Notes under the pieces: generated by a model
Told to the model about the DNA's origin: nothing
The model's input: only the letters and a program-made list of their open reading frames with translations
Databases searched by the model: none
NCBI GenBank assembly: GCA_030248215.1
Contig: JASANG010000627.1
Location: 310,001 to 374,000, forward strand
DNA length: 64,000 nucleotides
DNA from: Enoplolaimus lenunculus
Taxonomy: Eukaryota > Nematoda > Enoplea > Enoplida > Thoracostomopsidae
Direction of reading: 5' to 3'
In this document: in pieces, positions 1 to 12,600 of the stretch
Position numbering within the stretch: the first letter of the stretch is position 1
How the letters are laid out: every line of letters begins with the position of its first letter
Made by a program: the position numbers and the translations under genes

Positions 1-1
1 T

Positions 2-343
2 AGATCTGCACGCAAAATAATTACGAAACTGGAATGTAAAATCAAACATTATTTGCGAAATTCAACAGATACGCGTATCACAATTTGCGAAGTGTTACCC
101 CGATACGATCAAATGTCGCTAAAAGCTGAATTATCAAAAGTCCAAAAAGCTGTGGGAGTTTTTAATGCAGAACTCAAGCTCGCTGTTAGGAAATTCAGAA
201 ATATGCCGGTTGACTTGCTGACAGCGTTTGATTCGATAAATAAACCCGAATTCTACTTAACTAAAACTAATGCTCTTGATTTGCACCCGAATGAAGACGG
301 ACTTCTGTGCTTATTTAACATGATCGCACTGGTTTATGATTGA
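2..343 (+). CDS. SGNH-hydrolase-like protein, 3' terminal exon (partial)
   Basis: The frame is open from base 2 to a TGA at 341-343, so this is the last part of a gene whose start lies outside the window. About 113 residues are visible. A beta-strand-like segment ITICEVLPRYD is followed by a helix-rich stretch (about residues 35-80) and then NALDLHPNEDG. In SGNH/GDSL-type hydrolases a strand ending in LPR is common, and a late D-x-x-H block carries the catalytic Asp and His. Here D-L-H fits only loosely (D-x-H). The catalytic Ser block would be upstream and cannot be seen. A tandem AATAAA lies about 190 bases downstream. The family call is an inference from motif shape. It could be an inactive relative, or a domain domesticated from a mobile element. 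Confidence 0.45.
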   Translation, partial: RSARKIITKLECKIKHYLRNSTDTRITICEVLPRYDQMSLKAELSKVQKAVGVFNAELKLAVRKFRNMPVDLLTAFDSINKPEFYLTKTNALDLHPNEDGLLCLFNMIALVYD

Positions 344-534
344 GGTTCCTCGATGGGTGAAAGCAACATTGAGTTGCGGCAAAGCAACCCGCAAAACGGG
401 AACACAATCGTAGAACATTGCGTACGTGAAATGACTCTATTGGTAATACCACAAGCAGCGTTTTTTAATATAATTTCGAATTTTCTAAAAGGGTGAGGAA
501 TGTAGCGTATGTGTTCTGGCCTAGAATAAAAATA

Positions 535-546
535 AAATTTTAAAAA
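535..546 (+). promoter_or_regulatory. Poly(A) signal, two tandem AATAAA
   Basis: Two AATAAA hexamers follow the stop codon of the SGNH-like gene by about 190 bases on the same strand. The surroundings are very A-rich, so the match could be chance. Confidence 0.4.
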
Positions 547-1009
547 ATAAAATAGATTCGAAGAATCGAAAAAAAGGTTTTGAAGAAATAAAAAATATTT
601 TTTGATTAATAAATTGTGGTTTTTGACGAGGCAGTTGAATGATATTCGTTTTATTGTATTTACTTAATACTTCGAAAAGCGCAAATAAACGCAAAGACTA
701 AAGAAGTTAATTCGACATTTAAACGACTACCAAATCTGGTTTGACGATAAATTTCGAAATATAATTCAAATTGACGCGGTGTTTCACCAAATCCAATCAA
801 CTCCAGTTGTCACGGCATTTTACCGAATCACAACGAAACAACAAACAATTTCAACTGGGCTAAGACAAACTCGCAGTCACTGCAGATTGTTAAAAGATTA
901 CCCCCATTATTTTAAGTTATTTGTGCCTGGCAAGCAGAAACTGGTTTGATAAATTTCTATCCTACTCTTCCAACAATATTTCTAAACTAAATTGCGAGGC
1001 GTGCATATA

Positions 1010-1268
1010 TATTCCACTGGCCTTTCAAAATTTTAAAGAAAAATGGCGGACACATCAAAATTTTTAAGATTTTCGATGAATTTTACAACATTTCATTTCG
1101 AACATAATTGCAGCATATGTGACCAAAAATGCAAGATATACGTGATTTATCGCTAAGTTTTGAACGTATAAAAATAACAGAATTTCCGTTATTTCTATAT
1201 TATCGACAACGGAAACTGACTCCGATTTTTGCATAGGAAACAAAAACGGATATTCGGTAATACACCTT
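1010..1268. mobile_element. Copy of short interspersed element, CGGAAAC family
   Basis: This stretch is clearly similar along about 260 bases to 19130-19387. Shared blocks include a 'GGCGG..CATC' segment, GATATACGTGATTTAT, ATAACAGAATTTCCGTT and a final ATATTCGGT. The better copy at 19012-19387 ends in TACCCTG and starts with CAGGGTATA, which suggests a terminal-inverted-repeat MITE. Shorter relatives of the tail occur near 2790-2880, 4360-4440 and 32640-32720. Confidence 0.6.
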
Positions 1269-2334
1269 GGTGATAGTAGTAAATTTGTTACGAATCTTGA
1301 GCTGCAATTTCATAGTACCAGACAACTTTACAACCGTAGTGATAAATTGAAATTTTAAATTTTAAAATGATTTTTCGATTTCCTATCATTAAAAATTTTA
1401 CTTTTTCAATTTTCCGTCGGGATTTACACAGTATTATTTTCCACAAGGCGGGCGCACGATAAAATGTATGGTGCATAATGCACAACCAAATATCAACGTA
1501 AGCAAAAGTATCTGTATTTTAGCATAAGAATGCAGCCCAATACCCTAATTTTACAACCTAAGGGTACGTTCAAGACGCAAAACTTAGGTTGGGGGATGAG
1601 CTCAACCCGAAATATCTTTGAAATTCGATTATTTATTATATCCTTTTAAAAGAATATATAAACAGAGCAACTTTTTTTACATTACATAACAAGCAGCCTC
1701 TAAAAGCGTCAATAGAGACGGGGTAAAATAAATATAGAGCGACTTCCTTACAATATTCCATACCTTATACATGATATCTCTCGAGCTTTAAACGTCAAAA
1801 TAAACATAGCCAGAAATTCTGCGATTCGCAAAAACAATTTAGCAATTGCAGCCAATCAAGATTAAAACCAGACCGTACCTAAGTGACGCAACTGTAATGC
1901 TTTGTAACTCGAAACTGTCATCGTTTAATTTTCGGAAGGGAGCTACTGTATTAACCTATAAATTTTACGCCGAAATCGTCACATTTGGTTTTGTGAATAA
2001 CAATCAGATGCTGCAATAAAAGTTTGGTTTTTGCGGCACATACAATTTAAGCTTTGAATCTTTAGCAAACTGATTATGTCAGATAAACTGCTTGTGCGAC
2101 TTTTTGAAGCCTTAAACTAAGTGAAGCGAGTATCCAAAAAAATCCAACGGGTTCTTCGAGAAAAATTTAACCTCTTTGCCCCAGACAAGTTTTAGCCACA
2201 CTTGCAAGTTATGCAAAATCTTCTCTTGCTAAGTACTACAACATTTTTGGGGCCACTCTTGCATGTGGTGCTGCCAATCCTACAGGCTTAAACTTAGTAA
2301 ATAGAGACTTTCTTCAAGCAATTGACACTCGTAG

Positions 2335-2395
2335 ACATTGATTCCGCAGCCTCTGGCTCAAAAGTCCACTGCTCTATCCACTCGGCCATAAAGTA
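2335..2395 (-). mobile_element. tRNA-derived SINE head (tRNA-Lys-like), decayed
   Basis: On the minus strand the sequence reads TGGCCGAGTGG (2389-2379), a good Pol III A box. It is followed by a tRNA-like D-arm region and the loop CTTTTGA (2364-2358) in an anticodon-arm context, as in tRNA-Lys(UUU). The expected B box (GGTTCGAATCC) is degraded to CTGCGGAATC. The acceptor stem does not close, so this is not a functional tRNA. A SINE head is the simplest reading, with the body continuing towards lower coordinates. Confidence 0.55.
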
Positions 2396-2446
2396 CACCA
2401 GTATGTCGTCAATATATGATTACCTTTGATACGAGTAAGACTACGG

Positions 2447-2936
2447 ACTTACAGAGAGAGAAGCTTAGGCTAAGACTTTGGCTTAGTAGGCAGGCGTCTA
2501 TAGTTACCAATGGCTGTTATAATTGCAAATTTACCTTAAATAGTATTATTAATGGTGCAGTTTTGTTTCCGAACGCTGTTGTTCGCGGCATTGGAGTTCG
2601 CATTTAGTTTGGGATAATATTGAAGGTGTAGTTCAAGGGTGTAGCCAGGGGGATTCAAAATTCAAACCCCACTCTTTGGGATCGTTGTCCATAGATTTTT
2701 AGACATTTTTCACTTGGTAACGCAACAGACTCCATCCCACTCCACATTATTATATTACGTAATCGTCCTTTTCTAATATCCTGGCTACGGCCAGATAGGG
2801 TGTAACCGGATTTCCGTTTCCTGTATAAATTAATGTCCGTTTCCGCTATAGAAATACCGGAAATTCTGTTATTGTTAACACGCCTGCATACTAAGCCAAA
2901 GTCTTAGCCTAAGCTTCTCTCACTGTAAGTCTGTCT
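2447..2936. repeat. Inverted repeat pair, arms about 50 bp
   Basis: The arm at about 2447-2508 (containing AAGCTTAGGCTAAGACTTTG) recurs as its reverse complement at about 2879-2936, with only a few mismatches. The 370 bp between them hold a degraded 'GTAGCCAGG' fragment and a piece of the CGGAAAC family. This is either a composite element with long inverted ends or two opposite insertions of the 'GCCTAA..ACATGGG' family. Confidence 0.6.
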
Positions 2937-3119
2937 TCTTGTCCCTCTGTCTCCCAGTAGGCAGACCCAATAATTAGCATGGGTCGTTATAGCAGTGAAA
3001 ACCAAACCGTAAAATAGGGGCCAAAGTAGATATATACGATTTACGATTCTGAGTTTAGTTGAGACAGCCTGATTTCTTCCATCCTTAACTGCCAAAGCTT
3101 AATCTTATCAAAAGTGGAT

Positions 3120-3440
3120 GGATACTTTTAAGAAGAGAATGCAACTGGGCACATTCTGTGCAGAAAAAATGTACCCGGCACACGTTGCGTTTTTGCTGTA
3201 CTCCCCTCTACTTAGAGGGAGGGTGCAACCAGTGCTAACCTTGGCACTTTATGTATGCGGCCCCAAATATGGTCCCCTTAGTTTAATTTAGGGATATCCA
3301 TGTGATAGCGAAACCCCTCCTCTAAACAAGGGGGGTGCGAATATCGCAATGCCCGGTGGTACATTTTCTACCATGCAGGACTCGAAGAGTTGCACACTCT
3401 TGTCATAACCCACTCTTGATTTTATTAAGCAACGACATAC
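3120..3440. mobile_element. GTGCAACTC-family MITE copy, diverged
   Basis: The segment matches much of 16590-16842, including the 'ATGCGGC' core, TAATTTAGGG, 'ATGATAGCGA', 'GGTGGTACATTTT' and the terminal AGAGTTGCACACTCTT. The right terminal repeat is well preserved and the left one is not. Confidence 0.55.
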
Positions 3441-3494
3441 ATTACTTGACATTAGAATTGATGCAACGCTTCTTTGCAATTAACAAAAATTTGC

Positions 3495-3500
3495 TTTATT
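3495..3500 (-). promoter_or_regulatory. Poly(A) signal candidate of the TCAF gene
   Basis: TTTATT on the plus strand reads AATAAA on the minus strand, about 136 bases past the TCAF stop codon. Confidence 0.4.
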
Positions 3501-3635
3501 TCTATACGATGCCAAAAAATTAAGCTTTAAAGAGATTGTAGGTACAATTATATAAAGCCTGTATAAAATTGCCTATTTCATATACACCCGTCTATAAAAA
3601 ATAAATATTGTAACTTTCATAGCTATGCTAAAACT

Positions 3636-6600
3636 TCACAGTGACATTTGTGTATCTTTATTAATATTTTTCTGATACTCTTCAATCACTTTCGGCAGCC
3701 ACACAGGCAAATCAGCAACTTGCTTCAACGCCGCGTCCGCGACCGGAATGCCCCAAGCACAAAAGAACGGTCCCAAATTATGCGAAACAATTTTCGAAAA
3801 CCGAATCAGCCACTGATCACGTTTTTCTTCATCCGTAGCCGGACAATGCTTCACCGCTTCTGGGCCATGGAAACTATTGAAAAACGCCTTGAAAGCCTGC
3901 CATCCGAACCGGGCTTGCAACTGGCGGAACAAAATTAACGCCAGAAAAGGCCGACTGGTCCATTCGTTATACGGCGAGCCAGCTTCTAAATGTTTCTTGG
4001 TTTTGTTATCAATATCGGCCCACGTCATTTCATTTCGGCATTCTTCCAAGTTGACGTCACATAGCGTGTCAATGATGAACATTGTAAACAAATTGACGGT
4101 TACTTCGCCAGTTCCACTGAATGTCCACGCATCTGATTGGTGGTTGTGCCCTAACTCGTGAAAATGGCCCCATAATTTCGAACCATCTTTCACAGCACCT
4201 ACGTCAAGCATCGAAGGCACGGATTTGTCGTTTTGGATCATTATTGGATATCCGGCGTGCATATATCCTGAAATCAGTTGCAGTATAATATTGCATATGG
4301 TGTTCAACGGACGTACTATTAAGCTAAAATATCACCGCGCTGTGAGCCGAATTAGCAGCGTTTAATCGGATATCTGTTACGGATAAACATCGGTGTCCGT
4401 TTCCGTTATTTTAATAGCTATCCGTTTCAGTTATTTTCGCTATCCATTTACACGCTTTGGATTAAATCTATTTTTCACTCCAGCAGAAAATGATTCACAA
4501 ACACAAAGTACCGCGTGTTGTTCCAGCTTTATAAGGCACATGTTTACCATGCGTTATCCTAAGTCAATGATAAATTTCTATTGAGCTAGGGCTACCGCTC
4601 GTAAATTTTAAAATTGTAATATTTATATTACTACCCTTGAAATATATCACTTTTCTTGGACGCCATCGAATTTTATGTTGTGGGTCAGAACTTGATTTAC
4701 CATTTCGTAATGATAAATCTGGTATGGCTTGAGAAGTAGAAAACAATTTTAGTGGATACATTTACCTGCAGAAATCTGTACGTCAACGACAATACGCTCG
4801 GGCCGTTTTCTTTCACACGGGATTTGGGCCAAATCAGCCATCGCATCTAATACAGCATTCCAACGGTGTAGTAACGCTTCCGGGTTACTCAGTTTACGAA
4901 CATAGTTCTGAAATCTCAAAATCGAGTGGTATACTTTTAAGCCGCCTTAGCCTAGCATTTTCAAAGTCTAAGCCAATAAATCACGCTGACTCGTTTCCCA
5001 GTGGGCAGGGTCAGGGTGATGGATCTATAATTGCCATGGACTGTGCGATACGTCAGATATTTTCGTACTTGAAAGTTCAGCGACTTAGAATATCGTTCAA
5101 AACTTTTCTATTCAGCTTTAGCTCAAAACTAAAAGGCTAGTTACATTTCAGCTAACTTGTTCAAACCGTTGTCGCAGGGCAGTGGCTACGGTATCTTTTC
5201 CCACGCCTGCCAAGACGAAGGCCCCCTTGTAAGGTATCAACTAGCGGCGTAACAATTTATCAAAAAAACAGAAATATATACGCGGGGAGTGCAGTATATA
5301 ATAGCGAAAGAAACCTCGTGAGCGAAGCGAGTGACAATCAAAGCATAAATAACGCAATGCCAAACCTGAATTGCGCCCAAGGCACAAATTTTTTACAATC
5401 GCACGGCGGATCGCTATTGCTGGGGCCTCCCACGTGTCCGGTCCCTTTCTGGGGACGTAGGTGGGCGGTAGCTGCGGCCGTGGCTGTTGTACTTAAAGAA
5501 TGCAACTGGCCTAAAATTTGACAGCATTTTCAAACAAAGCGCGAAACTGTTGTTGATGGTTCTTTTTTTAAGTTGCTAAACGACGCACATTTTCTAAGAC
5601 TGAAAAGCTTTTACACAAAGCTCAGTCATTTCGGGAAACTATAATGTTAGGCAAAGGCTTTTGCAAGCGACCGCAGCGATCGAGAAATTCTAACTTCTAT
5701 GTGCCAGCGGGTTATTATAATCCTGCACCGTTCACAGCCTATATCTTAATTTATACGTGCAAATTTCTGCAGCGAGCCATTCGAGCTGCAATTTGCAAAT
5801 GCAAGAGTTTGTATCTCACACTTGCAGCTGCAACAAACATTTGCGCGAGCAAATTGTAGCTGCTATAGTGTAAGATGCAAAACCTTGCACTTGCAAACTG
5901 CAGCGAGCAACTTGTAGCGGCGAGGTCTCGCTTCAAAATCTTGCACGTGTAAATGGGGCTTATCGTGACGAAAAGAGCCTTGAGCTCTGACTGACTTACC
6001 GATGGAAAAGTCATTATCAACCTATCAGTTTCGAGTTCAGCCCAAGGCGCCGGCAGTTGATTCCAGCCGCTTTCCGGATCCGTCTTTCCAAGAACAAAAT
6101 GTGGCGCATCAATAGCATTTGTTATCTAAATTACATTAAATTCTTTACCCAAAATATTATGATTCCTTCAGTTGAGACTGAACTTTTCTGCTAGACTCAG
6201 TGGCTGTAACCTCTCTGCCTCTCGAGGCTCAAGTTCGGTGCAAATGGTTTGTAAGATAATCAAAATTTAAATTTTTATATTTTGCAACCGAAAGTCACTT
6301 AAATTTCACTAACCGTAATTTTAAAATTTTTTCTAGACTGCTCCTGGTGCTGCTGTTTTTTCTTGGATTTGCTGCCACGACCAGGCTTAGGCACATCGAT
6401 ATAAATAAGGCCTCCAAACGGACTAGCAACAACTGTCTCAGGGTACAGCATCGGGCGTGCGAAGCTTATTTTCGGCGCCCGCCACCATTCTCGTTTATCC
6501 CAAAGTGTATCAGTATGCGGTCCAATACGAACAGAATACCCAGATTTGATTGGATTTAACTCAGGGTCAAGGATCCCATCGTTAGGATGGTCGGGGACAT

Positions 6601-9600
6601 CAGTCCACACTCGAATGACAACTCGACGGCCAGGGCACGCGTAATGCCCTGTGCTTATCCAACCCCATCGTCCGTCGCATACATTCACTGTGAATGCGCG
6701 GCTTCCGTCAGTGTATTGGGCGTCAGATGGAATTTTGCCTGCAACAGAACGAATGACCAGTTTTCAAGAGTCAGTTTAATGTTTTACTAGTCAACGTGGT
6801 TGCAATATTTTCAACACCACCTTTTAAAAAGCAATGTATTACATCAATATCTCCTGTCGTTGAGGAATAGCTTATTCTATCATTTGTTTACATATATGTT
6901 CGCAAAAAATTTGCTGAAACTGTGGTTAAAATAGTGTGAGCGTTCCATATCGATTAACTGCATAAGTGTAAACAAAAAATATGGTTCGGAAAATAAAAAT
7001 TAAAAACTAAAAAGTAACAATTAAATAAACTTTTTTTCCGAACATTTGCCAGCAGCATTTAATACAACTAGGTAGGCATCATAAAACAACAGGGTTCCAA
7101 CGGAATTCCAATTCTGGCTGAAATTCCGATAAAATTTGAATTCCCATTCCGATTTCGAGCGGATGCTATTTCGATTCCGGAATTCCGATTTTTCGGTTAT
7201 GAGTTTTTAAGATGACTGAACTTGGAGTTTCATGATAGTTCGTTCGTTTGCACTTAGCCTCTTTGTTTTTCTTCAAATATTCTCAGTTGTTACGTGAAGA
7301 GCATCTAGCAGAACGAATTATACCGCTGATTATCAAAATGTGACTGCAATTAAAAACTTTAAGTTTTACCTTTAAACAAACAACAAAATCTAAACTTGAA
7401 ATTTTATTTCATAGAGGCAAGCAGTGATGTTAGCCTCTGAAATTTTCAAATACAGTTCGATATTTAGTTTAATACTATCCTTACTGCAGTGACAAAGGCA
7501 CTCTATAAAATTGGTTAATTTTTAAAAATGTGGGACATGTTATTTATGGTTTCATAACACTTCATATTTAAAGTTTTAAAATGCTAAAAACGTTTAACTA
7601 AATTTTAAATTAAGGCCATGTTGATGCAGTACCCAGATACTTGGCAGGCTGCTCTTAGAATTGGCAGCCCTCCATTAATATAAAAAGTTTTACAGCGATA
7701 GTACAATTAATACAGTCAGGTATACGAAAAAATCACTAAAACTGCGAACAATACATACATAGGCATACTGCAAAAAAGTAAAAAAAGTCATCCACTTTAC
7801 TCTGTAATAGAAATACTAAAACTTAAATTCTGATTCCGATTCCGGTTCTAACAAGAAGTTTGATTCCGATTCTGATTTGGCTTCCAAGAAAGTGTACTTC
7901 CAATTGGAACCCTGCTGAACAACAAATCACTGGCGCTGCAAAAACTAAAACAAACAAATAAAATAAAAAATTCTATAATTAACACAAAATTCAACCGCCT
8001 TATATTAAACATTAACGGTTTGATTAAGCTAAATTGAAATACTTACCTGGGAACGTTTCAGCAGCCATCATACACACACGACCATCGCTCACATTGTCTA
8101 ACTCTGCTTGAAGGATTTCTTTGGTCAAATTCACTCGCGCTACATGATCGTGCGCTCGGATTGGTTCATTTTCATCCGGTACTTTATTAGCTTCGGGCCC
8201 ATATTGAAGTGATTTTAACGCTGGAAGAACCTAAAAATACATACAAACATATTACACAAACAAATTTATTGAGCGAAGCGAAAGTCCGAGCGAAGCTCGG
8301 AGTTTCGCGAAGCGTTTTATGTTTTGTACTTGGGGGTCGAAAGGTGGATGTCCGTCCGTCCGTCCGTCCGTCCGTCCGTTTCCGTCCGAAAAAAAGAGTA
8401 CCTAAAATTTTTGCATTTGGTAACTCTGGTAAAATTGTTTACTTTATTATACATATCATTTTTTAAAAAAATAAAATGAAGTATTAAAATAAAAAGGATA
8501 TATTAAATATATATAATATATATATATATATTATATATTATATATACATATATATTACATATATTTAATATATATAATATATATGTATATATAATATATA
8601 ATATATACATGTAGATATATATGTATATATATAATACATATATATGTAGATATCATGGTAAAACAAAGCAAAAAGGGAAAATAGTAGAGAACATGAAACC
8701 AAAAAGACTTCAAGCCTGCGAATTAAGAACAGCATCCATTAACAACCATTAAGATTTAGATCTGAAAAAAGTGTAGGATCAAGGTTCCGAATTGAAACGA
8801 AACAAACAAGACTATGGCTGCCTTCTGATTGCACTCGTCAAAAATAGCACTTACTTGTTTTATTTTCAAACTTAAGTATTTACTTAACTCGGCAACTACT
8901 TGAGTAAGTACTTCTTAAGTATAAAACAAGTAAATACTTCAGAATCACAGCAGCTGATCCAAACACAGGGGAACACAAACGCATTGACGTAATAATAATA
9001 ACGGTGCACGAAACCTCGTGAGCGAAACAAGTAAGGCGCCAAATAAAATTTCAGCAATTTGTAAGGTACGGAGGGTCATTAAATTTCCTTTCTACGTTTC
9101 GGGTCGTCACAAATATTTCCTTTCAACGTTTCGGGTCGTATGCCAACGTTTCTGACCGCGAAAATGAAAGGGTTCGCCCATCGACTGCTGCGCCACTGTA
9201 CTTCAGTAAAATTAGTCCGATTTCAGAACACCAGCCAATAATAACAATTGCAAGCAACTGACGTGAAAATCATTTGAAGGCACACATTGAATCGTTTTAC
9301 ATAGCGCCGAGCATGCATTATTGCGCGCTTTGCCCGAATACCGGCTTGGATTGCGCAATATTTTCAACGCGCGTTGAACATGGACGTATTCGCAGCGTTT
9401 TGCACGAGCTTTAAATCCAAATTGGCCCGTTTTTTCTAAATAACCATCAGCCCAACAGATACCGAACGGTGCTAAGATCACATTTCCTGTCGAAAAAAGC
9501 AAATCAAAAATTACAACTATTTCTTAATTAGCATCCACAAACGAATAATATTAATCTCATTTTCTGTCAAAAACAAATCAAAAAATCACAATCATAAAAT

Positions 9601-12600
9601 TTTGAATTTTAACCCACAATGAAAATTTTTTAATCACAGAAAAGTCATCTGTGGTACACCAAGACCGTTCCCTATCGCCTGCTTCCGTCCACAATTGTCC
9701 CATACCTAACTATGTATATGCTCTTCACAAAATTAACTCCAACTAAAACTTCCAATTAAAACAACATAAAATTGTCGCCGTGTACTACTTTACCTGATGG
9801 CTGATAGTTCTCAAAACCGTCCCGTAGCCAGTGGGAGCAACAAGGGGCTCAGCGTCTTCGAGAAAAAATTTTGCTCCCCCAGAACAGTTTTAGACCCGCT
9901 GCAAATCATCGGAAACCCTTGTTGTATGCCCTGTCTAAAAAAAGCTGGCCACGACCATGCCTCAAAGTTCAATGATATTCACTTTACTACGCATTCGCTC
10001 TGTAAATCGTGAGCAAAAAATAGGTCAACATACCAGGATGTTCGGTTCTGATATCCAATTTCGGATTGAGTTGCCTCCAGCCCCACGCCAGTCCAGTAAT
10101 AATAGCACAACCGCCGTTCATAATAAAATTAGAAACAACTAAAAATAAATAAAGAATAACAAACAAAGGTTAATAAATAAATGTCACGTCCAACTTACGT
10201 GGAAATAGGAACCAGATATAAGGATATATATAATATTCCAATATGTAACCAAGAAACATATATTTAGCCGAGATGTTAGCTTATGTTTCTGTTAGCGTTA
10301 GCCTTATGATTATTGGTTTAGGCTTATCTTTACGCTTAAGTCTGATATAAACAGTAACGAGTGATTTTCTCATTTCGTTAGATTTACAATCGAGTGCGTG
10401 GAGAAAAGTAAATAAGTACACCTCTTAAACACTAAGGGTGGCGGTATACTCCTCATGCGGCACCGTCCGTCGTCACCGTGCGTTATCGAACGCAAATTAC
10501 ACACGTATAATACCGTATAGAGATGGACGGCACCGTACGGGTCAATAGACGGCGCCGGACGTCAACAAAAGCATAGCGCAACCCTAACCTTTAACTTCAG
10601 TTTCCAAATCGAGACTGTGTGAATTGCAACAAATCACTGAATAATCACTGCGTTTTATTTTTTCAATAGAATTTACAGGTTCGACGTCAACATTAAACGA
10701 TTTAAACAGTTTCAAAGCTTCTTTTGATAAGTCATACAGGGCAATTTTCAGCTTGCCACCAATTACTTCCTCGAACCACGACAGGGCGTTCTGTAACAAA
10801 TATATAGATATATAGATATACACACATATATATACATGTATTAATTAATTATTTTAAATTGAAATTATCAAATTTTCTGTTCTCAAGTGTAGTTCGCTTA
10901 AGCGTAAATATTTTGTCAGTACTCAAATCGCCAAATAACCAATTGTGAAGCAAAACGTGATAAAGTTATTGTGACTGACGCATACACCTAAAATAGTAAA
11001 TATTAATTGCAATACATGACACATGTTTCAAACGGTTCATTCACCTGTAATAATTGATCGTTATCGCCTTTTTTAGCCGTACCCAAATATCCGGAATGTC
11101 CAAACGCAAGTACACGCCCGTCGTCAAGCATTGCTGCCGCCACAACCGGTGCGAGAATTTCTTTTGAAAGCCGGCCAAGTATAACTGGAAACGAGGAATG
11201 TCCAAAAACACACAATGGACCAGGGATGCCGGGACGATGTATTTCCTAAAACAACTCAATGCAAACGTAATAATTTAAAAATATTCAGTTTTAGATTAAC
11301 TTCAGTACAGTTCTGTACAATAGTTGCGAGTTTTATAAAAAAAGAACTTTCGAACACCAATGAAAGCAGCACCAAAACCCACTGTGGCATAATATTTGGA
11401 CCTATATTTTACCAAGAATGGATAGTTTTAAACAAGAGTGTGCAACTGGATACATTTTGTGTGCAAAAAATGAACTCAGCGGACAGCGCACATAGCGTTT
11501 CTGGCCTTCACCCCCCATCCACTTATTTTTAACGTGGTACAGTTTGACAATTCCCTCAATTTTAGATACTGAAATATTTCAATATTGTGAAGTTGCTCCC
11601 CTCCCTTATACTTTTTAAAAAAATACATATTGTAAGTTTCTAGCGTTAGCCACACCCCCCTTCGCCTGAATAACGAATATCAGCCGAAAATCCAACACCC
11701 GATGGTAGATTTAGTAGCCAGAAATATTTCTTCAGTTCCACCTTCTTACTGAGAGTCATTATCGACTCTTGGGTTTACGCTTATACTCATATACTTAAGC
11801 TTGTAATGAAAGATAGTGCACAAAAGCCAAAAAAATTAAAATTTATTTACAATTGTCAAAATTTAAATGAACAATGCGCAAGAAAGTTAAACATATGCTG
11901 TGATAGAGAACGCTAGGGTGCCCTACCAAAATTCCGGGATGAAGGCCACTTGCAATAATCAAAATATTTTTTCAATTTTTTTGTTTAAAATCTTATTAGG
12001 GTGGGTGCCCCCATCTTTGGGGCGGGCCCAGTCCTAATGGGGGTATGTGGGTGGTTGCTCCGACACTGAACCTATGTACTTTAACATCCTTGAGCAAAAC
12101 GTCGATATGTCGTTGATTTGGCTCAATAAGCTCTTCAACATTATCAGCAGATATGAACGCCTCGCGAACGATATGATTAGTTTTATGTTGACATTCGTAG
12201 AAATTACCATCGGGTACGACATCACATTTGAACCCGAAATCGCCAGTTTTCTACATTTAATAAATATATCTCTATTAATAAAGCTGCAACGCTAACGATA
12301 CGTAATATGAGCACTGACTGATCCAAATAACTTTTTTGTACTTTTCTGAATGAGATTATGAGTAACAACTTTTTTGCAGTTTTCTGTACGGGACTTGAGA
12401 CTTGAATAGAGTAAGCTTAAGCTTTAGACTTTTTTGCATAGGCTTTTTTTACATTGGCACTAAATCTAAACAAACCAAGTGTTTATCATCGTTCAGTTCG
12501 TCTAACGATGTCAGTAACGTTTGTGAATTTTTCATAACCCAAACTTAAATGAGAGCTTTGAGTAAAATATCACCCATATCAACTAACCTTAACAGTTCCA

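Larger units (their letters stand above)
344..3635. other. Intergenic, between SGNH-like gene and TCAF 3' end
   Basis: No gene is supported here. The stretch holds a copy of the 'CGGAAAC..ATTCGG' element (1010-1268), a tRNA-like SINE head (2335-2395), an inverted repeat pair (2447-2936) and a 'GTGCAACTC' element (3120-3440). Short open frames of about 60 codons look random. Confidence 0.7.

Noticed and set aside
2335-2395. Functional tRNA gene
   Set aside because: The acceptor stem does not pair and the B box is degraded.
11041-11259. 72-codon minus-strand open frame overlapping TCAF exon 5
   Set aside because: Same strand but a different frame; the frame giving GPLCVFGHSSFP and FGHSGYLG is the one matching TCAF module 1.
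12072-12080. TCAF exon 4 donor at CATAG|GTTCAG (12072)
   Set aside because: It leaves phase 2, which puts exon 5 in the wrong frame. The GTACAT donor at 12079 gives phase 0 and aligns with module 1 (VLLKDVK-EIH versus RLLANVS-EIH).
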